This document shows, piece after piece, positions 55,894-63,988 of a DNA stretch of 64,000 nucleotides. The notes under the pieces are model-generated. The model ran no database searches. It saw only the letters and a program-made list of their open reading frames with translations, and had not been told where the DNA came from. The DNA lies in the NCBI RefSeq assembly GCF_030269685.1, contig NZ_BSTT01000013.1, positions 1 to 64,000 on the forward strand, in the 5' to 3' direction. Numbering within the stretch: position 1 is the first letter of the stretch; each line of letters begins with the position of its first letter. Position numbers and translations under genes: made by a program. Origin of the DNA: Actinomycetospora sp. NBRC 106378 (lineage in GTDB: Bacteria > Actinomycetota > Actinomycetes > Mycobacteriales > Pseudonocardiaceae).

Positions 55894-57438
55894 TCACCGG
55901 CCGATCATCTCGGACACCATGTCGTGGCTGACCTCGGAGAGCCCGGTGAGGTCGCGGACCACCCGGATGCGGTCGCAGAACTCGGCGTACTGCGGGAGGT
56001 CGCAGGCACCGAGACCCCAGGAGTAGCGCGGCTCGGGCGTCAGCCAGATCGTCTCCCGCGCCCGGCGGGAGATCTCGGCGAACGCCTCGATGTTCGGGTC
56101 GTTCCCGTTGCCCCGGCCGTCGCCGAGCACGATGACCGTGGAGCGGCGGTTGACGGCCGAGGCGTGGTCCTCGAGGAACGTCCCGAAGGCCTCGCCGTAG
56201 TTCGAGTTGGCGTCCACGTCGATCATGTCGCCCCCGAAGATGAGCCCGAGGGCGTCCTCGACGGTGTGGTCGCTGAACAGGTCGGTGACCTCGATCAGCT
56301 CGGAGACGAACGCGAACGACCGGACCTGCCCGAACATGTCCTGCAGCCCGTGCACCAGGTGCAGCGTGAAGCGCGCGGTCGCCCGCACCGACAGCGAGAC
56401 GTCGGCGAGGATGACCAACCGCGGCTTGTCCTCGGTGCGGCTCACCGTGACCGGGGTGAACGGGATGCCGTCGAAGCGCATGTTGCGGCGCATCGTCCGA
56501 CCGGCGTCGATGCGCCCGCGCGGGGACTGGCGGCGCCGGTGGGTCAGCGCCCCGTGCAGGGTCTTGGCGAGTCGGCGCAGCGAGTCCTCGAGCTGCTGGC
56601 GCTCGTGCTCCTCGGCCCGGTCGACCTCGGCCCTGTGGGCCTCCTCGTCGGCGTGCCCGCCGTCGACCACCCGCTGCTCGATCTCCATGAGCCGCTCGAG
56701 GTGCCGCTTGATCGCCTCGGGGAGGTTCTCGAGCATCCCGGCCAGACGACGGCGCAGGGCCATCGCGTCGGACTCGTCCCCCTCGTCGGCGATCCCGTCC
56801 TCGACGCCCTGCAGCCAGCCGAGGAGGGCCTCCTGCTGGGCGACGTTGAGGTCGGCGTCGACCTTGGTGCCCGACGCGGTGGCGATGTCGCCGGGCAGCC
56901 CGCCTCCGTGCAGGTGGTCGGTCTCGATCTGGACCTTCTCGCCGGTGTTGGTCTGGTCGGTGGCGCCGTCCTTGGAGAAGACGATCTCGTCGGTCATCGC
57001 CGCGAGGTCGATCTTGTTGGCCTCCTGGTGCAGGTTGTACTGCTGCGCCATGTCCTCCGGGTCGAAGAACTGTTTGATGTCGACCGGCTTGCCGTGCTCG
57101 TGGCCCTGCTCCGGGGTCTCCGAGGGCTCGTCGGAGAGCGTGAAGTCGTTCAGCGTGCCGTCGTCGGAGAGGTCCTCGTGGCCGTGCCCGTGGCCGTGCC
57201 CGGTGTCGGTCTCCCCGATCTTCACGAGGGCGAAGAAGGCGTCGAAGATCTCGTCGAAGGTGGCCTCGTCGCGGATGTCCTTCACCAGCGAGACCTGCAG
57301 CGCGGCCTTGAGTGTCGCGCGGTCGGCGAGCACGCCGGGCTCGCGGGCGCACCGCATGGCGTCGAGGACCTCCGAGGTGGAGATCCGGACCTGACGGATG
57401 CGCAGGAGCCGCACGAAGCGGTGGATCGTGGCCTCCAT
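55894..57438 (-). CDS. VWA domain protein linked to methanol dehydrogenase
   Basis: A 514-residue protein. The N-terminal helical part (about 1-85) is followed by a His/Asp-rich segment (GHGHGHGHEDLSDD near 88-101, EQGHEHGKPVDI near 118), a charged helical middle (about 130-320), and a C-terminal VWA domain with MIDAS motif LADVSLSVRATARFT (about 365), DANSNYGEAFGTFL and VIVLGDGRGNGNDPN. It partners the MoxR ATPase directly upstream, as CoxE-like or MxaC/L-like proteins do. ATG 57438 has GGAGGCC upstream. A role in activating the dehydrogenase or its metal site is inference. Confidence 0.85.
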   Translation of the reverse strand: MEATIHRFVRLLRIRQVRISTSEVLDAMRCAREPGVLADRATLKAALQVSLVKDIRDEATFDEIFDAFFALVKIGETDTGHGHGHGHEDLSDDGTLNDFTLSDEPSETPEQGHEHGKPVDIKQFFDPEDMAQQYNLHQEANKIDLAAMTDEIVFSKDGATDQTNTGEKVQIETDHLHGGGLPGDIATASGTKVDADLNVAQQEALLGWLQGVEDGIADEGDESDAMALRRRLAGMLENLPEAIKRHLERLMEIEQRVVDGGHADEEAHRAEVDRAEEHERQQLEDSLRRLAKTLHGALTHRRRQSPRGRIDAGRTMRRNMRFDGIPFTPVTVSRTEDKPRLVILADVSLSVRATARFTLHLVHGLQDMFGQVRSFAFVSELIEVTDLFSDHTVEDALGLIFGGDMIDVDANSNYGEAFGTFLEDHASAVNRRSTVIVLGDGRGNGNDPNIEAFAEISRRARETIWLTPEPRYSWGLGACDLPQYAEFCDRIRVVRDLTGLSEVSHDMVSEMIGR

Positions 57439-57524
57439 CGCGAGGCCTCCTCTCGGTCGAACCGCACGGACGGGGCGGACCGGCACCGGCCCGACGTCGG
57501 GACGGGGCCGGTCCTTCACGCGCG

Positions 57525-58805
57525 CTACAGCGCGCGCTTGCGACCCAGCCCGAACGAGCGGTCGCCCTGCGAGGAGCTGACCTTGCGCGGGTTCGTCGGG
57601 TTCTTGTCCGACCCGGTGCGCGCGGCCTCCTGGTTGTCCCGGCCGGGTGCCCCGTAGACGCCCGCGTGCCGGCCCGGCTCGTCCTTCGCGGCGCGCACCG
57701 CGCGGCCGTCGGGGCCGTCCTCGTCGTCCTGGGCGGGAGCGGGCCCGCGGGAGCGGCCGTTGGTGGGGGCGTCGTGTGAGTGGTCCCCGTCGTGCCCGTG
57801 TCCGTGGCCGTGCCCGTGTCCGTGGCCGTGGGCCTCCTCGATGGTGGCGTTGGGGTCGACGAGATTCGGGAGCGCCTGCAGCGCTTTCTGCACGTCCTTG
57901 TCGTACTTCACGACGACGCTGACGGTGTCGGCGAGGATCTGGGAGTTGAGGTCGTCGATGCCGAGCACCGCGAGCGTCCGGGCCCAGTCGATGGTCTCCG
58001 AGATCGACGGCGCCTTGCGGAGCTCGAGCTCGCGCAGGCCGCGCACCACCTCCACGAGCTCGCGGGCGGCGGCCTCGGGCAGCCCCGTGTCCTTGGAGCG
58101 CACGATGTCGAGTTCGCGCTCCGCCGTCGGGTAGTCGAGGAACAGGTGCAGACAGCGGCGCTTGAGGGCAGCGGCGAGGTCGCGGGTGTTGTTGCTGGTG
58201 AGGATCACGTACGGCGCGTTCTTCGCGACGAACGTGCCGACCTCGGGCACCGAGATCTGGAACTCGCCCAGGGTCTCGAGCAGCACGGCCTCGAGGGCCT
58301 CGTCGGCGCGGTCGACCTCGTCGATCAGCAGCACGACGGGCTCGTCGGAGCGGATCGCCTCGAGCAGCGGGCGCGGGGCGAGGAAGCGTTCGGAGAAGAA
58401 GACGGAGTCCTGCGCGCCGATGCGGTCGACGGCGGTGGGGATGTCGGGGGCGTCCTCGACGACCTGCCCGATCTTCTCCCGCAGGATCTGGGTGTAGAGC
58501 AGCTGCTTGCCGTAGTCCCACTCGTAGAGGGCCTTGGTCTCGTCCTGGCCCTCGTAGCACTGCAGCCGCAGGAACTTCCGGCCCGTCGCGACGGCGAGCA
58601 TCTTCGCCAGCTCGGTCTTCCCGACGCCGGCCGGACCCTCCAGCAGCAGCGGCTTCTCGAGGCGGGTGAGGAGGAAGACGGTCGTGGCCAGCCGCCGGTC
58701 GGCGATGTAGCCCTGGGCCGCCAGCGCCTCGACGACGTCGTCGACGGACTCGAAGGTGCTCGTGGTCGTCGGAGCCGCTGCGGGCTGCTCGGACGTGCTG
58801 GTCAC
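57525..58805 (-). CDS. MoxR-family AAA+ ATPase with histidine-rich tail
   Basis: A 426-residue AAA_5 ATPase: Walker A LLEGPAGVGKTELAKML, L-R-L-Q-C-Y-E-G-Q-D-E-T-K-A-L-Y-E-W-D, Walker B VVLLIDEVDRADEALEAVLL and sensor VILTSNNTRDLAAALKRRCL. After residue 320 comes a tail with GHGHGHGHGHGHDGDHSHD (about 325-345) and a disordered basic end, absent from the CoxD-like paralogue at 38521. It lies between the methanol dehydrogenase and the VWA gene. GTG 58805 has AGGAGAGGA upstream. The His tract is a likely metal-binding region. Confidence 0.88.
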   Translation of the reverse strand: MTSTSEQPAAAPTTTSTFESVDDVVEALAAQGYIADRRLATTVFLLTRLEKPLLLEGPAGVGKTELAKMLAVATGRKFLRLQCYEGQDETKALYEWDYGKQLLYTQILREKIGQVVEDAPDIPTAVDRIGAQDSVFFSERFLAPRPLLEAIRSDEPVVLLIDEVDRADEALEAVLLETLGEFQISVPEVGTFVAKNAPYVILTSNNTRDLAAALKRRCLHLFLDYPTAERELDIVRSKDTGLPEAAARELVEVVRGLRELELRKAPSISETIDWARTLAVLGIDDLNSQILADTVSVVVKYDKDVQKALQALPNLVDPNATIEEAHGHGHGHGHGHGHDGDHSHDAPTNGRSRGPAPAQDDEDGPDGRAVRAAKDEPGRHAGVYGAPGRDNQEAARTGSDKNPTNPRKVSSSQGDRSFGLGRKRAL

Positions 58806-58934
58806 GCGGGGGTCCTCTCCTGCGGGTTCGATCCGGGGGAACGCGGGGGAGACGCAGCGCAGCGGAGCTCGACCCGACGTGCCGGTGCCCGGCGGGCCGA
58901 GAGTCGGACCGCCGGGCACCGGGAACTGGGTCGC

Positions 58935-60227
58935 TCAGCTGAGCAGGTCGTCCAGGTCGCCGTTGAGGCAGTGGTCGACCACGGGGCGCACCGTGGTGAA
59001 GGTGCACTCCTTCGGGTTGCCCGGGGTGCAGGCGTCGCCGAGGACGTGGTTGGTGATGCGGTCCACGTCGGCGTCGTTGCCCGTGATGGTCTTCTCGTTC
59101 TCGTAGAACTTGGTCGGGCCCTGGCCCAGCCGGTTCTTCGAGTACGAGTCCTGGGTGACGTCGGTGAACTTCTCCGGGATGCCCACGTCGCGCAGCAGGC
59201 GGATGGAGGCGGCGAGCGCGGCCTCCGCGGCCTGCACGTCGGTCATGTGCGTGGTGTCCACGCCCATCGCCGTGGCGATCTTGGCGAAGCGCTTGTAGGC
59301 GACCGGCATGTTGAACGCCCACACGCGGGGGAGCGCGATGGCGTTGTTCAGGCCGTGGTGGGTGTCGTAGAAGGCCGACACCGCGTGCGAGATCGAGTGG
59401 ATGATCCCGAGGCCACCGGAGTTGAACGCCTGGGCGGCGATGTACTGCGCGTACATCATGCCCTCGCGGCCGGGGAGGTCCTGGCCGTTCCACACCGCGG
59501 CGCGGAGGTTCTCCGCGGTCAGCTCGATGGCGCGCAGCGCGTTGCCGAGGCTCGGCTCGAAGTTCAGGCGCGAGACGTAGGGCTCGGAGGCGTGCGCGAG
59601 GACGTCGAAGCCGCACTGGGCGGTGAAGTCGATCGGGCAGTCGTAGTAGAGCACCGGGTCGTCGACGGCGAGAGAGGTCACCGAGTTGTCGTCGAACGCG
59701 ACGTACTTGTGCGGGTTGTTCGGGTCCGTCGTCGTGTCGGTGATGACGTAGGCCCACGAGGTCTCGGAGCCGGTGCCGGCCGTCGTCGAGACCGCGATGT
59801 GCGGCGGGTTCTTGGGGTTCTCGGACTGGTTGAAGCCCTCGAACTCGTTGACGTTGCGGCCGTCGTGCGCGACCGAGATGCGGGCGCCCTTGCAGGCGTC
59901 GTGCGAGGAGCCGCCGCCGATCGAGACGAAGCTGTCACAGGAGTTCTCCTGGTACAGCTTCACCGCGTCCATGACGTTGTAGTCCTTGGGGTTCGACTCG
60001 ACCTGGTCGTAGATGACCGTCTCGATGCCGTGCCACTTCATGGACTCGCTGATCTTGTGGACGATGTCGGTACCGCGGAGGCCCGACGTCATGATCAGCG
60101 TCTTCTTGAAGCCCATCTTGAGGGCCTCGGGGCCGATCAGCTCGTGCGAACCCGGCCCGAGGAGCGCCCGGGGGAACGGGTGGAACTCCTTGATGGGGAA
60201 CGGCTTGAGCAGCTCGTCGACCTGCAT
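58935..60227 (-). CDS. mdo: NDMA-dependent methanol dehydrogenase (Fe-ADH family)
   Basis: A 430-residue dehydrogenase very like the nicotinoprotein methanol:NDMA oxidoreductase of Gram-positive methylotrophs. Blocks: FPIKEFHPFPRALLGPGSHE, VSIGGGSSHDACKGARISVA (nucleotide site), AVSTTAGTGSETSWAYVITD, QCGFDVLAHASEPYVS, LGIIHSISHAVSAFYDTHHG with metal-binding His, and GLNNAIALPRVWAFN. These enzymes hold NAD(H) tightly and need an external acceptor, in actinobacteria mycofactocin. ATG 60227 has GAGAGGATCG upstream. First gene of the mdo-MoxR-VWA-methyltransferase unit. Confidence 0.93.
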   Translation of the reverse strand: MQVDELLKPFPIKEFHPFPRALLGPGSHELIGPEALKMGFKKTLIMTSGLRGTDIVHKISESMKWHGIETVIYDQVESNPKDYNVMDAVKLYQENSCDSFVSIGGGSSHDACKGARISVAHDGRNVNEFEGFNQSENPKNPPHIAVSTTAGTGSETSWAYVITDTTTDPNNPHKYVAFDDNSVTSLAVDDPVLYYDCPIDFTAQCGFDVLAHASEPYVSRLNFEPSLGNALRAIELTAENLRAAVWNGQDLPGREGMMYAQYIAAQAFNSGGLGIIHSISHAVSAFYDTHHGLNNAIALPRVWAFNMPVAYKRFAKIATAMGVDTTHMTDVQAAEAALAASIRLLRDVGIPEKFTDVTQDSYSKNRLGQGPTKFYENEKTITGNDADVDRITNHVLGDACTPGNPKECTFTTVRPVVDHCLNGDLDDLLS

Positions 60228-60481
60228 CGCGATCCTCTCGTCGTCTCCGAAGACCCGCCTGGACCTCAAGCCGGTCTCTCGTCGGACCGGACGGTAGGCG
60301 TGCGCCAGGTCACTGGGGAGAGGCAAACGGTGATCCCGTTCACGGAGGCGGGAGATCACCTGAACCTTCGGAGGGTTTCCCGGGCTGCCCTTCGTACCGC
60401 GCTCGCTCGCCGCTGCAGTTGCCAGCAGTTTGCGACAGCCGAGCAGGGTTCGTCCAGTCCCCGGCGGGAACTCCCGGCCGC
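60228..60481. promoter_or_regulatory. Divergent mdo/SDR region with a long-spaced inverted repeat
   Basis: About 250 bp between divergent starts. GGTGATC at 60329-60335 and GATCACC at 60354-60360 form a perfect 7-bp inverted repeat with an 18-base gap, about 100 bp upstream of mdo. This spacing fits a dimeric regulator such as the nearby GntR or TetR protein. No clear -35/-10 pair was assigned. Confidence 0.45.
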
Positions 60482-61171
60482 GTGGACCTCTCCGGCCGGA
60501 CGGCGGTGGTGACCGGCGCGAGCCGCGGTCTGGGGCGGGCGATCGCCCTCGGTCTCGTGTGGGCCGGAGCCCGCGTGATCGGAGTCGCGCGCCCGGGCTC
60601 CCCCGTCCCCGACGAGGTGGAGGCGCTGCCGCTCGACCTGGCCGACGTGGACGCGATCGCCGACGCGGTCGCCGACGTCGGGGACGTGGACGTGCTGGTC
60701 AACGCGGCGGCCGTGATGAGCGCGCGGCGGTCGAAGACCCTGGAGATCTCGCTCGCCGACTGGCGGGCCGTCCGCGACGTCGACCTCGACGCCCCGTTCG
60801 CGCTGACCTCGGCGTTCGTGCCCGGGATGGCGGAGCGACGGTGGGGCCGCGTGGTCAACGTCAGTGCCTGTCTCGGGCGCATGAGCGGCCCCGGGACGGC
60901 GGGCGGGCTCGCGCCGTACCGCATCGCCAAGGCCGGCCTGAACGCCATGACCCGCAACCTCGCCCACGAGCTCGGCAACGGCCGCAAGGGCGTACTGATC
61001 GACGCGACGTGCCCCGGTCACTGCCGGACCGACATGGGCGGGCCCGACGCTCCCCGCTCGATCGAGGAGGGAGCCGACACCGCGATCTGGCTCGCCGGGC
61101 GCGAGGCGACCCTGTCCGACCCGCCCCCCACGGGGCGGCTGTGGGAGGACCGGGCCGAGGTGCCCTGGTAG
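60482..61171 (+). CDS. Short-chain dehydrogenase/reductase
   Basis: A 229-residue SDR. The cofactor motif is TGASRGLGRAIALGL (about 11-25), NAAAVMSARR follows, and the catalytic Tyr-x-x-x-Lys is PYRIAKAGLNAM (about 145); the Ser is probably in VSACLGRMSG. The region after the active site (CPGHCRTDMGGPDAPRSIEE) is normal for the family. SDRs are one of the enzyme classes linked to mycofactocin, but most mycofactocin SDRs have a distinctive insertion that is not obvious here, so cofactor use is open. GTG 60482 fits the fold start. Confidence 0.85.
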   Translation: MDLSGRTAVVTGASRGLGRAIALGLVWAGARVIGVARPGSPVPDEVEALPLDLADVDAIADAVADVGDVDVLVNAAAVMSARRSKTLEISLADWRAVRDVDLDAPFALTSAFVPGMAERRWGRVVNVSACLGRMSGPGTAGGLAPYRIAKAGLNAMTRNLAHELGNGRKGVLIDATCPGHCRTDMGGPDAPRSIEEGADTAIWLAGREATLSDPPPTGRLWEDRAEVPW

Positions 61172-61208
61172 GTCTCTTCCCGACGGCGGGTAAGGCCGGA
61201 TGCCGTCG

Positions 61209-61577
61209 TCAGGCGGTGAGGGCGGCGCGGGCCAGGTCGAGGGCGCGTTCGGGCGTGACACCGAGCTCGCGCATGCGGCCGGCGAAGGCGCGGGCGGCCT
61301 CGCGGGCCTCGTCGGGACCGCCGGAGGACTCGACGACGAACGTGCCGAGCCGGCCGCGGGTCTCGACGACGCCGGCGGCCTCGAGCTCCCGATAGGCGCG
61401 CGCGACGGTGTTGGCGGCGAGGCCGAGGTCGACCGCGAGCCGGCGGACGGCGGGGAGACGGGTGTGCGCGGGGAGGGCCCCGGTGCGGACCAGCTCGGTC
61501 ACCGAGGCGCGCACCTGCTCGTAGGGCGCGACGGGCGACGAGGGGTCGACGTCGATCAGCTCACTCGGATCCTTCAC
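61209..61577 (-). CDS. Short GntR-family regulator (YtrA-like)
   Basis: A 122-residue regulator with a GntR winged helix (PYEQVRASVTELVRTGALPA, LPAVRRLAVDLGLAANTVAR, AYRELEAAGVVETRGRLGTF) and only a short C-terminal helical dimerisation part, as in the YtrA subfamily. GTG 61577 overlaps the mftR-like gene's stop by 4 bp (GTGA), so it is coupled to it. It may control the SDR or cofactor genes. A repeat-B motif (TTCCCGACGGCGGG) lies just beyond its 3' end at 61177-61190. Confidence 0.85.
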   Translation of the reverse strand: MKDPSELIDVDPSSPVAPYEQVRASVTELVRTGALPAHTRLPAVRRLAVDLGLAANTVARAYRELEAAGVVETRGRLGTFVVESSGGPDEAREAARAFAGRMRELGVTPERALDLARAALTA

Positions 61578-62143
61578 CCGAACCCCCGTCCCAGGTCGTC
61601 GAAGGCGGCCACGACGAGGGACCGTAGTTCGACCTCGGGGGCGGCGAGCCACACCGTGAACACCCCGCGCATCGCCGCCACCACGACGCGGGCGAAGACC
61701 TGCGGGCGGAGATCGGTGGGTGGGCACCCCCAGCGGCCCGCCGCGTCCAGCGCCACCGCGCGCTCCCACGCCTCGTAGCGGACGGCGGCCCGGGCGGCCA
61801 CCTCCGGCACCGTCTCGATGAGCGCGAGGCGGCGTCGCAGCACCGGCTCGTCACCGGGGTCGTACGCGTTGACCTGCAGGAACGCCTGACGGGCGGCCGT
61901 GGTCGGGTCGGTCGTCGAGGGCACCGCGGCGAGGGCGTCGACGAGCGCGGCGAGGGCGTCGTCGAGCTGACCGAGGACGACGTCGAGCTTCGTCGGGAAG
62001 TACCGGAAGAACGTGCGGCGGCCCATGCCGCCCGCGGCGGCGAGGTCGTCCACGGTCACGGCGTCGAACCCCCGCACGGTGAACAGCTCCAGCGCGACCG
62101 CCTCGAGGCGGCGGGCGCGGAGCGTCCGAGTGGCAGAGGTCAC
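61574..62143 (-). CDS. mftR: TetR-family regulator of the mycofactocin locus
   Basis: A 189-residue TetR regulator. The DNA-binding domain (about 8-55) is RRLEAVALELFTVRGFDAVT, VDDLAAAGGMGRRTFFRYFP and TKLDVVLGQLDDAL. The ligand domain has VPEVAARAAVRYEAWERAVA. It is divergent from mftA, the standard place of MftR, which represses mft genes and in mycobacteria is released by acyl-CoA. GTG 62143 is chosen because the helix-turn-helix starts soon after it; an upstream start would add 16 residues. Confidence 0.87.
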   Translation of the reverse strand: MTSATRTLRARRLEAVALELFTVRGFDAVTVDDLAAAGGMGRRTFFRYFPTKLDVVLGQLDDALAALVDALAAVPSTTDPTTAARQAFLQVNAYDPGDEPVLRRRLALIETVPEVAARAAVRYEAWERAVALDAAGRWGCPPTDLRPQVFARVVVAAMRGVFTVWLAAPEVELRSLVVAAFDDLGRGFG

Positions 62144-62249
62144 CCGAGCAGTGTGCCCCGTCCGTGGCGACCGCCCCCTCGCGCGTAACAAACGAGACCG
62201 CGATCACGCCCCGCCCGATCGGTCGGGACCGGACCGTCCACGACGACCG

Positions 62250-62278
62250 TGTGAATGGCACCGGGTGCCAGTTAGCGT
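62250..62278 (+). promoter_or_regulatory. mftA promoter with palindromic operator in the spacer
   Basis: TGTGAA (62250-62255) and TAGCGT (62273-62278) are separated by exactly 17 bases and read as -35 and -10 boxes. The spacer contains the perfect palindrome TGGCAC-CGG-GTGCCA (62256-62270). A repressor bound there, most simply MftR, would block RNA polymerase. Transcription would start near 62285, about 30 bases before mftA. Confidence 0.6.
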
Positions 62279-62316
62279 CCGACGCGTTCCGAGGTGGTCG
62301 AACGCAGGAGGTCGGT

Positions 62317-62406
62317 ATGGCTGAGCCCACGCACGAGGAGACCCCGCTCGTCGAGGAGACCCTCGTCGAAGAGGTCTCGATCGACGGTATGTGCGGCGTC
62401 TACTGA
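62317..62406 (+). CDS. mftA: Mycofactocin precursor peptide MftA
   Basis: A 29-residue precursor ending in IDGMCGVY. The last two residues, Val and Tyr, are decarboxylated and cross-linked by MftC to begin the redox cofactor. The N-terminal leader (EETPLVEETLVEEVS) is acidic, as expected for recognition by MftB. GCAGGAGG lies five bases before ATG 62317. The stop overlaps the mftB start (TGATG). Confidence 0.97.
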   Translation: MAEPTHEETPLVEETLVEEVSIDGMCGVY

Positions 62407-62720
62407 TGACCGCGGCTCCGGCGGAGGCCCAGACCTCCGCCGGCGCCTTCGACCCCGCGCTCCCGTACCGGCTCTCGTCGTCGGTCTCGGTGCGGCCGGA
62501 GTCGTTCGGCGCCCTCGTCTACGACTTCCACACGCGGCGACTCTCGTTCCTCAAGACCCGGGCGCTCGTCCGGGTCGTGGAGGCACTCGCCGAGCACCCC
62601 GACGTCCACGGTGCCCTCGGGGCCGCCGAGGTCCCGGCGGAGCAGTGGGAGCAGTACCTCAAGGCACTCGCCGGGCTCGCCAGGGCGGGCACGATCCAGC
62701 CGCGGGAGACCACCACATGA
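62406..62720 (+). CDS. mftB: Mycofactocin biosynthesis chaperone MftB
   Basis: A 104-residue PqqD-like peptide-binding chaperone that presents MftA to MftC. It has YRLSSSVSVRPESFGALVYD and LSFLKTRALVRVVEALAEHP, typical of RiPP recognition elements. ATG 62406 overlaps the mftA stop and its own stop overlaps the mftC start, so the three are tightly coupled. Confidence 0.95.
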   Translation: MTAAPAEAQTSAGAFDPALPYRLSSSVSVRPESFGALVYDFHTRRLSFLKTRALVRVVEALAEHPDVHGALGAAEVPAEQWEQYLKALAGLARAGTIQPRETTT

Positions 62721-63937
62721 AGCTCGTCGACCACTTCGTCGAAGGCCTGACCTCCCCGATCTGCCTGACCTGGGAGCTCACCTACGCCTGCAACCTCTCC
62801 TGCGTGCACTGCCTCTCGTCGTCGGGTCGGCGCGACCCGAACGAGCTCTCCACCGAGGAGTGCAAGGCGGTCATCGACGAGCTGCAGCGGATGCAGGTCT
62901 TCTACGTCAACATCGGCGGCGGCGAGCCGACCGTGCGCAGCGACTTCTGGGAGCTGCTCGACTACGCGATCGCCCACGACGTCGGCGTCAAGTTCTCCAC
63001 CAACGGCGTGAAGCTCGACCAGGAGCGCGCCGCGCAGCTGGCGAAGACCGACTACGTCGACGTCCAGATCTCGCTGGACGGAGCGACGGCGGAGGTCAAC
63101 GACCACGTCCGCGGTCCCGGGTCCTACGACACCGCGATCCGCGCCATGGAGAACCTGTACGAGGCGGGCTTCGGCGAGTTCAAGATCTCGGTCGTCGTCA
63201 CCCGGCAGAACGTCGACCAGCTCGACGACTTCAAGGCCATCGCCGACCGCTACGGCGCCCAGCTGCGCATCACCCGCTTCCGCCCCTCGGGCCGCGGCGC
63301 CGACTCGTGGGACGAGCTGCACCCGACCCGCGAGCAGCAGCGCCAGCTCTACGACTGGCTCGTCGCGAAGGGCGAGGACGTCCTGACGGGCGACTCGTTC
63401 TTCCACCTGTCGGCGTTCGGCCAGGAGCTGCCGGGGCTCAACCTGTGCGGCGCCGGTCGCGTGGTGTGCCTGATCGACCCGGTCGGCGACGTCTACGCCT
63501 GCCCGTTCGCGATCCACGACCAGTTCCTCGCCGGCAACGTCCGGTCCGAGGGCGGGTTCCAGGGCGTGTGGCAGGACAGCGAGCTGTTCGCCGAGCTGCG
63601 CGGCCCGCAGTCGGGTGGCGCGTGCACCAAGTGCTCGCACTACGACGCCTGCCAGGGCGGTTGCATGGCGGCCAAGTTCTTCACCGGGCTGCCGCTCGAC
63701 GGGCCGGACCCCGAGTGCGTGCTCGGCAACGGCGAGGTCGCGCTGGCGAAGCTGGAGATGGACACCGTCATCCCCAAGCCCTCGCTGGACCACTCGCACC
63801 GCACCGAGCGCGGACCCCGTCGCGACGGCGGGCCGGTGCCGCTGACCCTGTCGGTGCGTCGGCCGGACAAGGCCTGCGACACCGACCCCCTCGCGGGTGA
63901 GGGTCGACGCCTGCCGGCGGGCATCCGCGCCCATTAG
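62717..63937 (+). CDS. mftC: Mycofactocin radical SAM maturase MftC
   Basis: A 406-residue radical SAM enzyme. The [4Fe-4S]-SAM site is CNLSCVHC (Cys25, 29, 32), with NIGGGEPTVRSDFWELLDYA and FSTNGVKLD after it. A C-terminal SPASM domain with two extra clusters follows: LCGAGRVVCLIDPVGDVYAC, GGACTKCSHYDACQGGCMAA. It oxidatively decarboxylates the C-terminal Tyr of MftA and forms the Val-Tyr cross-link. The C-terminal 55 residues are a basic, less conserved tail. ATG 62717 overlaps the mftB stop. The next expected genes (mftD, mftE, mftF) lie beyond the window. Confidence 0.97.
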   Translation: MKLVDHFVEGLTSPICLTWELTYACNLSCVHCLSSSGRRDPNELSTEECKAVIDELQRMQVFYVNIGGGEPTVRSDFWELLDYAIAHDVGVKFSTNGVKLDQERAAQLAKTDYVDVQISLDGATAEVNDHVRGPGSYDTAIRAMENLYEAGFGEFKISVVVTRQNVDQLDDFKAIADRYGAQLRITRFRPSGRGADSWDELHPTREQQRQLYDWLVAKGEDVLTGDSFFHLSAFGQELPGLNLCGAGRVVCLIDPVGDVYACPFAIHDQFLAGNVRSEGGFQGVWQDSELFAELRGPQSGGACTKCSHYDACQGGCMAAKFFTGLPLDGPDPECVLGNGEVALAKLEMDTVIPKPSLDHSHRTERGPRRDGGPVPLTLSVRRPDKACDTDPLAGEGRRLPAGIRAH

Positions 63938-63943
63938 GACCTC

Positions 63944-63979
63944 CCCCGGCGCCGCGGACCCCTCGTCGTGGCGCCGGGG
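63944..63979 (+). terminator. Hairpin after mftC
   Basis: CCCCGGCGCC at 63944-63953 and GGCGCCGGGG at 63970-63979 are perfect 10-bp arms around 16 bases, six bases after the mftC stop. No U-tract follows. It may lower transcription of later genes relative to mftABC or stabilise the 3' end of a processed mRNA. Confidence 0.55.
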
Positions 63980-63988
63980 TGAGCTCGC

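Noticed and set aside
57780..57840. GTGCCCGTGTCCGTGGCC-type tandem DNA as a non-coding microsatellite
   Set aside because: It encodes the in-frame GHGH tract of the MoxR protein with normal codon choice, so a protein-level explanation is enough.
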